The notes beneath the pieces were generated by a model that was not told the origin of the DNA, made no database searches, and saw nothing but the letters and a program-made list of their open reading frames with translations. Positions 18,111 through 28,427 of a stretch of 64,000 bases of DNA are shown piece after piece (the first letter of the stretch is position 1; every line of letters starts with the position of its first letter). The position numbers and the translations under genes were made by a program. The stretch is from an uncultured Verrucomicrobiae bacterium (lineage in GTDB: Bacteria > Verrucomicrobiota > Verrucomicrobiia > Limisphaerales > AAA164-E04), in assembly GCA_951813855.1 (NCBI GenBank), contig OX638380.1:574876-638875 (forward strand), read 5' to 3'.

Positions 18111-18389
18111 CTCGGGGTGGTTTCGGAGATTTTGGTTCTACAACGAAACGCTGAGACTCTGATCGCGCCCCGGGATGACGGCAAGTCAAATCTCAGGGAT
18201 CCTTATGTCTAGCGGGGGAGATTTAGACCGTTTTGCATAAAAAAAGTCCATATTATCTGGCTTTTTGGCAATTATTCGCCTGCGAAAGCTAGCTTTTTCC
18301 CGCAAGGTGTGCCATATATAATAATGTGCAAAATAGCAAGGCTGCTGAGCGCTTAGAAATATTGGCTCTTCGTAACGAAGCAACCCCCA

Positions 18390-20582
18390 TTGGGGATCGG
18401 GTTTTTATCGTCATCGCTCAAGGCATCGTCACCTTGTTTTTGGGATGATCTACCCTTTCTTCGATACGAAGAGAACGATCATCATTCCCGAAACTGGCTC
18501 ATGGGTCATATCGCGTTTTTCAAGTTAGCTACCCAGAAACAAATAGCGGAGCAATTCCAAGTCCATCGCAATACCGTTTCTGCCGCTCTCCAGACTTATC
18601 GCCGCGGTGACGGGGTTAAAAAGACCCCTCAGACCAAAGCGAAAAGTTGGACCGCGATCAACGAGGAAACGGGTCGCCGGCTCGGGGAATTGTTGGCCCG
18701 AGGAATATCGATTAGAAGTGCCGCCAAAGCTTGCCGAGTCAATCACGAAACGGTGCGTCGTTATGTTCATGCCGGCCGAATCCCCGGATTTCAACCGGAG
18801 TCGCCAAAGCTCGAGCGACCAGCCGCTACCCCGACCGAAGCTCGCGAGGATTTCCGTTTGGCAGAGGCTTCGGATCGGACGGAACGAGATCAGAACGACC
18901 GCCAGGCCGCCATGGGGATGGGAGCGCAGGACATTCCAGGACGGGTCGCAGCCAGTATCGGAGAGCAAGCCGGACCCAAGCCGCATTTTTCCGCGGCTCG
19001 TGCCGTGAAGCAGGCGGGAGTTTTAGTGGCGACGCCAGCGTTGTTGGAACCCGGGTTGCTCCGGCATCTCGATCAATTGCCGGAATCAAAAGGCTATTAT
19101 CGCCCCGCCAACCTCCTCTTGTTTTTGGCATTGATGTTTTTGACCCGAGTGTGTTCGGTGGAGCCAATGCGTTATCAATCCCCGGGAGAATGGGGCAAGA
19201 TTCTGGGGAGCGATCGCAGTCCGGAAGTGACCACCCTGCGGCGCCGGATTCGTCAGCTAGCGACCTCGAAGGCGATGGACTCTTGGCCGTCAAACCTGGC
19301 CAAAGACTGGCTCAGCGAGGATCCCGAAGAAACGGCGACCTTAGATCTCGATGGCCATGTCAAAGTGTATCACGGGCGGAAGGGAAACTTGCCCCGCCAT
19401 TTCGTTTCGCGGCCAAAGCTTTGCCTGCCGGCGGCCGTCAGCTATTGGCTGCATGCCCTCGGCGGCACGCCCTTGCTCTGCCTGCCTCAGCAGATCGACT
19501 CGAAAATGATCCGAACTCTGAAACAAGATATTCTGCCCCAATTGCGGGAGCTGGAATTGTTGCCCGCTAACTCGCAGGAGCCAGCCAGCAAGCTCAACCG
19601 TTACTCCGCCGGTTCTGAACTTGATTTTCGACCGGGAAGGTTGGAGTCCGAAGCTTTTTGGCGAGCTGGCTCGCCAAGTAGTGGCCGGTATCACTTGGCG
19701 CAAGGGAAAAGTCCAGCCCTGGTCCGAGCAAGAGTTTGTGGCGAGGGAAGTAAGGGTTCCTGGCCCCTGCGGTTCCGTGATTCGCCGGCTGTCGCTGGCG
19801 GAAAAACCCTTGGAGTTGAGAGGCGGGGATATCAAGGCCCGAGAAATTCGTTGCTTGAGGTCTGACGGACGCCAATCCTCCATGATCACCACCAATAACC
19901 AGATGGATATCAACCAAGTGGCGGGGTCGATTCTTTCCCGCTGGTCGCAGGAGAATTTTTTCCTTTATGCTCGCCGGGAATTCGGATTGGACCATTTGCC
20001 GGTCCAGGAACGGGAGCCGGTAGATCCCGCCGAGAAGGTCGTTAATCCCCCTGGCGACGATTGAAAACAGCGATCGCCAAGCTCAAAAACCGATTAGGGC
20101 ATTTGACGCGGCGAATCGACGCTCAAAGCAAGACAACCCAACCAGTCGGAAAACTACAGACCAAAAAGATTGATCTGGCCAAGGAACTTCAAGAGCTCTG
20201 TCAAACCCAAAAATCACTTCCCGAACATGTGAAGGCGGGCGATCTGTCACCGTCGGAACAATTGGAAGCGCTGCCGAGACCAGTAAGGCAGTTTTATGAT
20301 CTGATCCGCATGATTGTTTATCGTGCTGAAACCGCTCTGACGCCGTTAGTCAATGGCAACCGTAAAGGGCGTCCCCATTCCAGATCACTCTTGAAATCCG
20401 TGTTTAAATCCGAAGCCGATATCCTGCCTGATGAAGCCAACGGAGAACTGGTTATTAGGCTGCTGAACCAAAGCAACAAGGCACAGAATCAAACACTCAA
20501 GGAATTGCTTGAAGCCCTAAACCAAAAAGAAATAAGGTTTCCTGAAACTAACCTGAAGCTAGTTTATAAATTAGCTGATTAA
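18390..20582 (+). pseudogene. Large unclassified transposase-like gene, frameshifted
   Basis: Three frames join into one protein of roughly 720 residues. Frame one (to about 19615): an N-terminal helix-turn-helix (LATQKQIAEQFQVHRNTVSA) and a second (GISIRSAAKACRVNHETVRR), then a likely catalytic Asp in TATLDLDGHVKVYHGRKG followed by LPRHFVSRPKLCL. Frame two (about 19615-20045): LIFDREGWSPKLFGELARQV, IKAREIRCLRS, and ILSRWSQENFFLYARREFGL. Frame three (about 20045-20582): KTAIAKLKNRLGHLTRR to KLVYKLAD. The pieces resemble the large putative transposases repeated in Verrucomicrobia, Lentisphaerae and spirochaetes, with HTH plus an RNase H-type core; I cannot name an IS family. The second shift lies at a C-run near 20050. 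Inactive as it stands. Confidence 0.75.
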
Positions 20583-20688
20583 TGAAACTACCAAGTTTGC
20601 ACAATTTGAATCTGTCAGACACAAGGATCTCTGAGCATAGTTTGAATGATTTTGCAAGTTATTATTTACTTTATATTTGCGAGCACCC

Positions 20689-21087
20689 TTACGGTTTCTT
20701 TTCGCACTGGCGTTTAGGTTGGCCGTTGACGGTGGCGTTTTTCTTTTTCAACCCATCCGAAGAAGGCGGCTTGCTGCTGTTGCTACTGTCTTTGGCGGCT
20801 TGTTGCTGTAACTCCGTGATGGTTTCCGTTAATTCGCCAACCAAGACCAGCTGCTCCTCTAATTGTTCTTGGAGCTTTTTCTCCCTGGAAGCGGCACCGT
20901 CGGATCGTTCGGTGGTTGCTGATTCGGAAGCGAACGTCGAAGTGCCGTCTGGAATAGTTACCGCGGTGTTACCATTCTCCAAGCAAACTTTTTCGTCCTT
21001 CAATTCGGTGATCTGATCCTTCAGCCGCTGGACCAAAAGTTCAAATTCTCGAATCCGGTGAAGAAGTTCCTGAATTCGCTGCCGCAA
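20689..21087 (-). pseudogene. IS66-type transposase, N-terminal fragment
   Basis: A 132-residue frame with a coiled-coil start (ELLHRIREFELLVQRLKDQI) and the signature SSNSSKPPSSDGLKKK of IS66-like TnpC N-termini, where a Lys- and Gly-rich linker and zinc-binding region should follow. Instead the frame stops after RQCEKKP, and no catalytic domain is present. It is therefore a fragment. It differs from the IS66 copy at 42535, so it comes from another element. Confidence 0.7.
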
Positions 21088-21197
21088 CTCCTTGATTTTT
21101 GATTTCAGCAGAGGAAACTGCTGGAGTAAGAATAGAAAGAGCTTGATCCCCCGAGATGGTTTCGTTTGAGGATTGCTGGAAGTCGATTCTGTTTGAT

Positions 21198-21250
21198 TTG
21201 CAGAAACGCTCGCAACGATACATCATCGCACGGTTCGAGCGTTTCTGCAA
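21198..21250. other. Perfect 15-bp inverted repeat (hairpin)
   Basis: TTGCAGAAACGCTCG at 21198-21212 is exactly mirrored by CGAGCGTTTCTGCAA at 21236-21250, with a 23-base loop. It lies upstream of the IS66-type fragment and not inside a gene. There is no T-run after either arm, so a plain Rho-independent terminator is unlikely. It may be two ends of a collapsed element or an RNA/DNA hairpin. Confidence 0.7.
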
Positions 21251-21414
21251 GGAAAATTGAATATCGGATACGTAGGCAGTTACAAAATAAATCCGTTTCG
21301 TGGTCAAACGTCCCCAAACCGGATCAAACCGTCATCGAACGAACGGCCACTCCCTGCACCGATCGAACCCGCAATCCAAACCGTGCCATTTCCCTCGATT
21401 AAACCGTCGCCGAA

Positions 21415-22830
21415 TCATTTCAATAAATGACGCACCCGATCGTATTCCGGATTCACGCACTTGTCCTTCCAGCGCTTCAGGGTCGCCAGCAAGCCCGCAT
21501 CCAATTCCGTGGTCAATCCCTGATCTCCGGTTCGTCGGATCCAATCCTGCAACTGCCGTCGATGCTCTTCCAACACGGAACGAAATCGAGGATCGTCCGC
21601 CAAATTATCGATCTCGTGAGGATCGTTACGCAAATCGTAGAGTTCCTCCGCCGGTTTGTGAGGTCCGAAAAATGCCATCTGTGCCTGATCAAGCTTGCCC
21701 TCGGCTGTCAGCCGCCGCAATTCCTGGGACACCGGCCAAGGATCCTTGTAGTTGGGCTGCATATAGGAACGATCCGTCAAGTAATTGCGCAAGTATTTGA
21801 AACGAGGCGTCACCAAGGCTCGAATGCGTTCGATCGTATAGTCACATCGGTCGCGCGCCGCGACCACATTTTCGCGGGGAACGTGGCGGGAACTCAAAAA
21901 GTCGAGCCCTTCCATAAATTCCGGAACGGGAATTCCGGCCAGCGCCAAGGAAGCGGGAGCGATATCGATGCCGCTAATCAAGTCCCGGCGCGTTTTCCCC
22001 TTTTCGATTCCGGGACCCGCTACTATAAGCGGCATCTGAATCCCGCCCTCGTAAAGGAACTGCTTGTGCCGATGCAGCTTGTATCCATGATCACTGAACA
22101 GAAAGATCACGGTGTCGTCGTAGAGCCCGTCCCGTTTGAGTTCGGCGATAATGTTCCCAACCTGGCCGTCCGTATGCAACAGGCAATCGTAGTGATGGGC
22201 GATTTCTTCGCGCACCAGTTCCGTATCGGGATAATAGGGTGGCACGGGGACGATATCGCGATCGACCACTTTGGCGGCCCGGCGGCCCAGTTTCCCTCCC
22301 CGCAACTGCAATTGTCCGAAAAAGGGCCGATCGTCAGGTTTGAGCCGCCAACGGGTACCCGGCCGGCGCACGGAATACATGGCGTCCAGATCGTGACGGA
22401 AATTGTAATCGTCCTTGCCGGTGTCGTTAAAGGTGAAGTAGCCCGCGTCTCGAAAAAGTTCTGGCAAAGTTTTCACGCCCTTGGGCAACCGGATATCGTC
22501 GTAATCGGGCCCCATGCTCTGCCCCCGGAAATCGGCGCGCCCGCTACGATGGTTATGGACTCCCAAGCTGGTTTGCATCACGCCCAAAATGATCGCCGAA
22601 CGGGTAGCCGAGCAGACGCCGGCAGGAGTGTAGAACCGATCGAATCGCACTCCTTCTTTCGCCAACGCATCGATATGGGGAGTTTGGATCAACGTCTCTC
22701 CGTAACAACTGAACCATCCGCTGACGTCTTCCAAATAGATCCAGAGGATATTTGGCCGGTTGTCTCCTCGAGCGTCCGCCCCCAAACCCAAACTCGCCAA
22801 CAAACCCAAAAGTACGATCGCACCTCGCAT
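21415..22830 (-). CDS. Secreted sulfatase with C-S-A-T-R motif
   Basis: A 471-residue S1-type sulfatase. Signal peptide at 1-22 (LLGLLASLGLGADARG). The metal-binding start NILWIYLEDVSGWFSCYG has Glu-Asp where many sulfatases have Asp-Asp. The modification site is C73-S-A-T-R77, with Ala in the position usually held by Pro; this form is known from some heparan- and glycan-sulfatase subfamilies. IFLFSDHGYKLHRHKQFLYE carries later active-site residues. The C-terminal half has the usual AEELYDLRNDPHEIDNLA. It differs clearly from the sulfatase at 6524, so probably acts on another sulfated sugar. The KDG kinase gene lies about 180 bases upstream on the same strand. Confidence 0.93.
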   Translation of the reverse strand: MRGAIVLLGLLASLGLGADARGDNRPNILWIYLEDVSGWFSCYGETLIQTPHIDALAKEGVRFDRFYTPAGVCSATRSAIILGVMQTSLGVHNHRSGRADFRGQSMGPDYDDIRLPKGVKTLPELFRDAGYFTFNDTGKDDYNFRHDLDAMYSVRRPGTRWRLKPDDRPFFGQLQLRGGKLGRRAAKVVDRDIVPVPPYYPDTELVREEIAHHYDCLLHTDGQVGNIIAELKRDGLYDDTVIFLFSDHGYKLHRHKQFLYEGGIQMPLIVAGPGIEKGKTRRDLISGIDIAPASLALAGIPVPEFMEGLDFLSSRHVPRENVVAARDRCDYTIERIRALVTPRFKYLRNYLTDRSYMQPNYKDPWPVSQELRRLTAEGKLDQAQMAFFGPHKPAEELYDLRNDPHEIDNLADDPRFRSVLEEHRRQLQDWIRRTGDQGLTTELDAGLLATLKRWKDKCVNPEYDRVRHLLK

Positions 22831-23008
22831 GGTCGCACCCTAGAAGAACTGGCAGCGAAAAACAAGCTTCCCGCCACCCCATTCCGCCGATAACGGCGAA
22901 CGGCAACGCTACCGGCTACGACCGGCCGATCACTGGGAAGCGCGCCGGCTACCGACTCCAAAATTCACGACTTCGCGCCGCGGCCGCCGGCTCGGAGTCG
23001 TCCCGCCT

Positions 23009-24109
23009 CTAGCGCACGACCCGAGCTCCTCCGCCCCCGACGATCTTTTCGACATCTTTCAAGGAAGCCATGGAGGTATCTCCCGGGGTCGTCATGGCCA
23101 AGGCGCCATGGGCCGCTCCGTAGTTGACGGCTTTCTCGGGATCGAATCCGGAAAGCAATCCGTAAATCAACCCCGAAGCGAACGAATCCCCGCCGCCGAC
23201 GCGATCCATAATCTCCAAGCCGGGATAACGGCGCGACTCGAAGAATTCCCCGCCGACCCAGCAAATGGCGCTCCAGTCGTTGACGGTAGCGGTCTTGACC
23301 GCCCGCAACGTCGTCGCCGCCACCTTGAAATTGGGAAACTCCGCTACCGCCGTCTCGATCATTCGCTGGAATTTCTCGGCCTCAATCGTCGAAATGTTTT
23401 CGTCCAAACCTTCCACCTCGAAACCCAAACAGGCCGTGTAATCCTCTTCGTTGCCGATCATGACGTCCACCTTACCGGCGATCCGGCGATTAACCTCGCG
23501 AGCCTTGGCCTTGCCGCCCACCGCCTTCCAGAGAGACGGCCGGTAGTTCAGGTCGTAGGACACGATCACTCCGTGGCGATTCGCCGCGCTCACCGCTTCC
23601 TCGGTCAAGGCGGCGGAGCTTTCCGAAAGAGCCGCGTAAATGCCGCCGGTATGCAACCAGCGCACTCCCCGGTTATCGAACAGATCATCCCAATCAATAT
23701 CGCCCGGTTTCAGCTGAGAAGCCGCGGTTAACCCCCGATCGGGCACTCCGACCGCTCCGCGGATGCCGAATCCTCGTTCCGTGAAATTCAATCCGTTGCG
23801 CACCTCGCGGCCTACGCCGTCGTAAGGCACCCAGTTGATCAACGACGTATCCACGCCGCCCCGGAGAACGGCGTCTTCCAACAGCCGGCCGATTTCGTTA
23901 TCGACGAAGGCGGTCACGACGGCGGTCCGCAAGCCGAAGCAGCGCCGCAAGCCTCGCGCGACGTTGTATTCGCCCCCACCTTCCCAGACTCGGAACGAAT
24001 GAGCCGTCCGCACTCGCCCCTCGCCCGGATCCAGGCGCAACATGATCTCACCCAACGACACCAAATCGTATCGACAATTCTCGGCCCGCCTTATTTCTAG
24101 ATTCGCCAT
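23009..24109 (-). CDS. kdgK: PfkB-family sugar kinase, probable 2-keto-3-deoxygluconate kinase
   Basis: A 366-residue ribokinase-fold kinase. The start LVSLGEIMLRLDPGEGRVRT is characteristic of KDG kinases, followed by a GG motif (WEGGGEYNVARGL). The C-terminal PfkB signature is MDRVGGGDSFASGLIYGLL, where the Asp of GGGD is the catalytic base. ATP-dependent phosphorylation of 2-keto-3-deoxygluconate feeds uronate breakdown, which fits the nearby sulfatases and the xylulokinase, but another ketose substrate is possible. It is divergent from dnaB, with 206 bases between them that must carry both promoters. The symbol is given from sequence resemblance only. Confidence 0.8.
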   Translation of the reverse strand: MANLEIRRAENCRYDLVSLGEIMLRLDPGEGRVRTAHSFRVWEGGGEYNVARGLRRCFGLRTAVVTAFVDNEIGRLLEDAVLRGGVDTSLINWVPYDGVGREVRNGLNFTERGFGIRGAVGVPDRGLTAASQLKPGDIDWDDLFDNRGVRWLHTGGIYAALSESSAALTEEAVSAANRHGVIVSYDLNYRPSLWKAVGGKAKAREVNRRIAGKVDVMIGNEEDYTACLGFEVEGLDENISTIEAEKFQRMIETAVAEFPNFKVAATTLRAVKTATVNDWSAICWVGGEFFESRRYPGLEIMDRVGGGDSFASGLIYGLLSGFDPEKAVNYGAAHGALAMTTPGDTSMASLKDVEKIVGGGGARVVR

Positions 24110-24315
24110 GATCTTTTCCCGCCAACCGGCACTCGGGCCGGATTATCCCTCCAGAAAGTTTGCGGTTCAATCAAATTGCCGCTAATACGGCTTTCGCTCG
24201 CGACCGAAACCGAATCGCCAATAAACCGTGAATAAAGCTGTCAATAACGGTAAACATTAATACACTAACTACGAATTGCCCCCCGGCGCTTTTTCCGGTC
24301 TGCTATCGACCCCAA
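24110..24315. promoter_or_regulatory. Divergent intergenic region kdgK/dnaB
   Basis: The 206 bases lie between two divergent starts and must hold a promoter for each. The half near dnaB is AT-richer (24200-24270), with TAATAC at 24259-24264 as a possible -10 element; no clear -35 or operator was seen. Inference from arrangement. Confidence 0.35.
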
Positions 24316-25800
24316 ATGGCTTCCACTCAAACTGCCGAACCAGCTCATACCCCGCCGGTCACGAGACTGGCGAGTTCGCCTTCCCCCACTCAGAAATCGC
24401 CGGCGCCTTCGCCCGGACGGGTGCCTCCGCACTCCATCGAAGCCGAAAGAGGCGTCCTCGCTTGCCTCCTGTTAGAACCGACGGAAACCATACCGATCGT
24501 CATCCAACTGCTGAAGGAACCGGTCGACGCCTTTTTCGACCGACGCCACCAGGCGCTCTGTTCGATCTTGATTGCGATGTTCGACGAAAACGTCCCCATC
24601 GATCTGATCACGGTCGCGGAAAAACTGCTCGACACCAACCGGACCGAGGAAACGGGAGGCATCGAGTATGTCGCCGGTCTCGGCGACGCCGCGCCGTCTT
24701 CGGCCAACCTGGAATTCTATCTAAAGATCCTGATTGAACAGGCCAACCTGCGCCGTCTCATCAAGGTCTGCAGCAAGGCCATCGAAATCGCCTACGACTC
24801 GCCGGAAAACGTGGAAAAAGCCATCGACGATATCGAAAAAAACGTGTTCTCAATCACCCAACCTGGAGGCCTGACCGCCAACCGCTCGATTCGCGATCTG
24901 GTCGAAGAAGCCATCAGCACGCTGGGAAAATGGCAAAAGAGCGACTCTCACATGACCGGTATCTCCACCGGCTACCCCGATTTGGACAAGCTGACCCACG
25001 GTTTCCATTCCGGAGAATTGATCGTCATCGCCGCTCGTCCCAGCATGGGCAAAACTTCCCTGGCCATGAATATCGTGGAGCACGTATGCCTGAATCGCCA
25101 CGGGCCGGAGCAATCGGGGAACGTCGCCGTATTCAGCCTCGAGATGACTGGCGATTCGCTCGTGCTTCGGATGGTCTGCTCCCGGGCCGAACTCAACATG
25201 AGCGAAGCGAGAAGCGGTTTTCTGGGCAAGGAAGACTTCCCGCGAGTCACCAACGCCGCCAAAGAACTGTCGAACACCAACTTGCACATCGACGACACCC
25301 CGGCCCTGAGCATTCTGGAATTGCGGGGCCGGGCGCGGCGCATGAAACAGCAACACAATATCGACCTGATCGTCGTGGATTATCTGCAGTTGCTCCGGTC
25401 CACCAGCCGGCGGGCGGAAAACCGGCAGCAGGAAATCGCCGACATTTCGGGCGGCCTCAAGGCCTTGGCCAAGGAATTGAACGTCCCGGTCATCGTGCTC
25501 AGCCAGTTGAACCGGGAAGTGGAACGGCGCGAAGGCAAACCGAAGCTCTCGGATTTGCGGGAATCGGGAGCCATCGAACAAGACGCCGATTTCGTCGGCC
25601 TGCTCTACATCCCGGAAGAAGCCCAAGATGCCGTCGACAGCGGCGCCGACCACCATACGGTCAACCTGTTGATCGCCAAACAACGCAACGGTCCCACCGG
25701 CGTCGTTCCGCTGACTTTCCGGAAAATCTTTACACGCTTCGAAAGCGCTGCCAAAGTCGATCACTCAGACCTGCCTCCGGGAGGTTCCTACCAAGAATGA
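24316..25800 (+). CDS. dnaB: Replicative DNA helicase DnaB
   Basis: The 494-residue hexameric helicase that unwinds DNA at the replication fork. The N-terminal domain (about 38-180) begins PHSIEAERGVLACLL. The RecA-like domain has TGISTGYPDLDKLTHGFHSG, the Walker A motif RPSMGKTS (241-248), Walker B LIVVDYLQLL, and the C-terminal motifs VIVLSQLNREVERR and LSDLRESGAIEQDAD. An extra Pro-rich 35 residues precede the domain. Its stop overlaps the start of bamA (ATGA at 25797-25800), so translation is coupled. A dnaB-bamA pairing is unusual in proteobacteria and fits Verrucomicrobia. Confidence 0.97.
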   Translation: MASTQTAEPAHTPPVTRLASSPSPTQKSPAPSPGRVPPHSIEAERGVLACLLLEPTETIPIVIQLLKEPVDAFFDRRHQALCSILIAMFDENVPIDLITVAEKLLDTNRTEETGGIEYVAGLGDAAPSSANLEFYLKILIEQANLRRLIKVCSKAIEIAYDSPENVEKAIDDIEKNVFSITQPGGLTANRSIRDLVEEAISTLGKWQKSDSHMTGISTGYPDLDKLTHGFHSGELIVIAARPSMGKTSLAMNIVEHVCLNRHGPEQSGNVAVFSLEMTGDSLVLRMVCSRAELNMSEARSGFLGKEDFPRVTNAAKELSNTNLHIDDTPALSILELRGRARRMKQQHNIDLIVVDYLQLLRSTSRRAENRQQEIADISGGLKALAKELNVPVIVLSQLNREVERREGKPKLSDLRESGAIEQDADFVGLLYIPEEAQDAVDSGADHHTVNLLIAKQRNGPTGVVPLTFRKIFTRFESAAKVDHSDLPPGGSYQE

Positions 25801-28217
25801 AATCATACGGGATTCGGAATTGGCTGATCGTCGTACTCCTGATCGCCCACTGCTTTCCGTCCGCCGGGCGTTCGCAACCGGCCCCTCAGACCGTCGAGGA
25901 AATCCAGATTCGCCATATCGGGCCCGTCGCGGTCAGCGACGAACGGATTCACGCGAACATCCAGACGCGGATCGACGAACCGCTCAACACGTCCAAAATC
26001 AATCAGGACATCAAAAACCTGCTGGGAACCGGCTACTTTCTGAACGTCAACGTCACTTGGGAGCGCACGGCCGGCGGCGTCCGGTTGATCTACGCCGTGC
26101 AAGGACGCCCCACCCTGAACCGGATCGATTTTCAAGGCAACGACCGGGTCCGGACCCGCACGCTGCGAAAAAAGATCGAGACGAAAATCGGCGAACCCGT
26201 CAACGAAAAGAAACTCTTCTTCGATACCTTGGCGATCAAGGAGTACTACGAGAAAAAAGGCTACCGGGAGACGACCGTAAAATACGTCACCGATATCCAG
26301 GAGGAACAAGGCCAAGGTTCGGTGACCTTCGAAATCGCCGAATCGCCCAAGGTGCGGATCAAAGCGGTCGAATTCGAGGGCAACTTCGCGTTCAAGACCA
26401 AAAAACTGCGCAAGAAAATCAAAACCCGCAATCGCTGGATGTTCTCTTGGCTGACCGGCTCCGGAGTCTACAAGGAAGATCAATTCCTGAAAGACCGGGG
26501 TCGGCTCCGAGAGTTCTATTTCGAAGAGGGCTATCTCGATTTCGTCATTCGCGACGTCAAATTCGATTACCCGGCCGAGGACAAACTGATCATCACCATC
26601 GTCATTTTCGAAGGGCAGCAATACCGCCTGGGCGACCTGAGAATCGAGGGCAACGAACGATTCACTACCGAACAACTGATGTTCCGGCAAACCCGCCGCG
26701 GCCCCCAGCCGCGCCTGCCGATGCAACCTGGCGACGTCTTCACGCCCCAAAAATTCCGCGACAACAACGAAGCGATTTCCGACCTGTACGAAAGTGCCGG
26801 CTATCTCAGCCCCATGAATCAGGGCGACACCCGCATCGTCCCCTTGCAATCGGCCAACACCACCGAAGGCACGATGGATTTGAACTATCAGATCCAGGAA
26901 GGCAGTCCGGCAACCATCGACAAAATCGAAATCCGCGGCAACACCAAGACCAAGGACAAGGTCATCCGCCGGGAACTGGCGGTCGCCCCCGGAGAACCGT
27001 TCAACATGGTGCTGGCCCGGTTGAGCCAAACGCGCCTCCAGGGACTGCAGTATTTCGACACGGTGGATTTAAGCGTGGAGCCGACCGACATCCCGGAGCG
27101 AAAAAACCTGGTCGTCAAAGTCACCGAAAAGGCTCAGGGAACGGGTAACTTTATCGTGGGCGCCGGCTTCAACTCGGTGGAAAACCTCGTCGGGTTCGTC
27201 GAACTGAACCAAGGCAATTTCGATATCGGCAAACCGCCGGTCTTTCAGGGCGGAGGCCAGAAACTGCTGATGCGAGCCCAGGCCGGCACCCGGCGGCAGG
27301 ACTACATGATCACCTTCATCGAACCTTGGCTGTTCGACCGCAAGCTCGAACTGTCCACCAGCCTCTTCCACCGCCGGCTCGACTTTCTGAGCAGCGTGTT
27401 TAACGAGAACCGCACCGGCGGCACGATCTCCGTGCGCACGCCGCTGTTCAGCGACTTCGTCATCGGCGAACTCGGGTACACGTTAGAGATGATCGAAATC
27501 TCCGACGTCTATCCGAACGCCTCGGTCATCTTCCTGGAGGAAGCGGCCGCCGGCAAACGGCTGGTCTCGAGAATCAACCCGACCCTGTACTACGACACCA
27601 GAAGCGGCGGCCGGCTCCCGAACCGGGGGCAATTGACTCGCCTGCGCCTGGAACTGGCGGGCGGCCCGCTCGGAGGCGATACCGACATCTACAAGGTGGA
27701 ATTGGGCAACAAGCACTATTTCCGGGGATTGCTCGACAACCATATCGTCGAACTCATGGGCATCGTCGAAGTGGTCCAGGAATACGGCGACTCCGACCGG
27801 GTGCCGTTATTCGACCGGAATTTTCTGGGCGGGCTTTATTCGCTTCGGGGATTCCAGTTCCGCGACGTCGGCCCCAAGGACAATTTCGGCGAACCGATCG
27901 GCGGGCGGACCAGTTGGTTCGCCTCCGCCGAATACAGCGTGCCGATCACCGAACGGTTCCGCTTGGCCGCCTTCTACGATATCGGCATGGTCTACCAGGA
28001 TTCCTTCAGTTTTTCCACCGATTACCGCTACCGGGTCGGCGACGAATACCGGGCGGCGAAGACCAGCACCTATAACGATAACATCGGCATTGGCATGCGG
28101 ATGGAGCTGCCCATCGGCCCGCTACGCCTGGACTACGGCATTCCGTTGACGTCGGACCCCGATCACGACGCCTCGAACCGGTTTAATTTCGGGGTGGGAT
28201 GGGAACGGCCCTTCTGA
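25797..28217 (+). CDS. bamA: Outer-membrane protein assembly factor BamA
   Basis: An 806-residue Omp85 protein that inserts beta-barrels into the outer membrane. A signal peptide (residues 1-25, LIVVLLIAHCFPSAGRS) is followed by POTRA domains (about 30-440), each with a G-N motif: IDFQGNDRVRTRTLRKKIET, VEFEGNFAFKTKKLRKKIKT, LRIEGNERFTTEQLMFRQ and IEIRGNTKTKDKVIRREL. The C-terminal half is the barrel with the family signature LFDRNFLGGLYSLRGFQFRD and a terminal Phe (VGWERPF), the BAM recognition end. The start at 25797 is chosen over a longer frame upstream because it gives the signal peptide and sits in an ATGA overlap with dnaB. A gap of about 210 bases leads to ompH. Confidence 0.97.
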   Translation: MKSYGIRNWLIVVLLIAHCFPSAGRSQPAPQTVEEIQIRHIGPVAVSDERIHANIQTRIDEPLNTSKINQDIKNLLGTGYFLNVNVTWERTAGGVRLIYAVQGRPTLNRIDFQGNDRVRTRTLRKKIETKIGEPVNEKKLFFDTLAIKEYYEKKGYRETTVKYVTDIQEEQGQGSVTFEIAESPKVRIKAVEFEGNFAFKTKKLRKKIKTRNRWMFSWLTGSGVYKEDQFLKDRGRLREFYFEEGYLDFVIRDVKFDYPAEDKLIITIVIFEGQQYRLGDLRIEGNERFTTEQLMFRQTRRGPQPRLPMQPGDVFTPQKFRDNNEAISDLYESAGYLSPMNQGDTRIVPLQSANTTEGTMDLNYQIQEGSPATIDKIEIRGNTKTKDKVIRRELAVAPGEPFNMVLARLSQTRLQGLQYFDTVDLSVEPTDIPERKNLVVKVTEKAQGTGNFIVGAGFNSVENLVGFVELNQGNFDIGKPPVFQGGGQKLLMRAQAGTRRQDYMITFIEPWLFDRKLELSTSLFHRRLDFLSSVFNENRTGGTISVRTPLFSDFVIGELGYTLEMIEISDVYPNASVIFLEEAAAGKRLVSRINPTLYYDTRSGGRLPNRGQLTRLRLELAGGPLGGDTDIYKVELGNKHYFRGLLDNHIVELMGIVEVVQEYGDSDRVPLFDRNFLGGLYSLRGFQFRDVGPKDNFGEPIGGRTSWFASAEYSVPITERFRLAAFYDIGMVYQDSFSFSTDYRYRVGDEYRAAKTSTYNDNIGIGMRMELPIGPLRLDYGIPLTSDPDHDASNRFNFGVGWERPF

Positions 28218-28427
28218 CGGCCGGCCTCGGAAAATGAAGCTTGATTTTCGCCGGATTCTCGGCGATACCCTCAAGCTCTGACGTGCGAAGCACCGCACGG
28301 AAAAACCGGTGGTTAATCACTTTGAGCGCCCGATGAGACTCGCCCATTCAGGTCTCGCAGATTCCGCCGTTCGACATTGGATCTCCGCTCTCGTCGTTCG
28401 TGCGGAATAATCACGAGGAATAGCATC

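Noticed and set aside
24930..25796. Upstream extension of the bamA frame (1095 residues in all)
   Set aside because: It overlaps dnaB in another frame, is Arg-rich, and the signal peptide begins only at the ATG at 25797.
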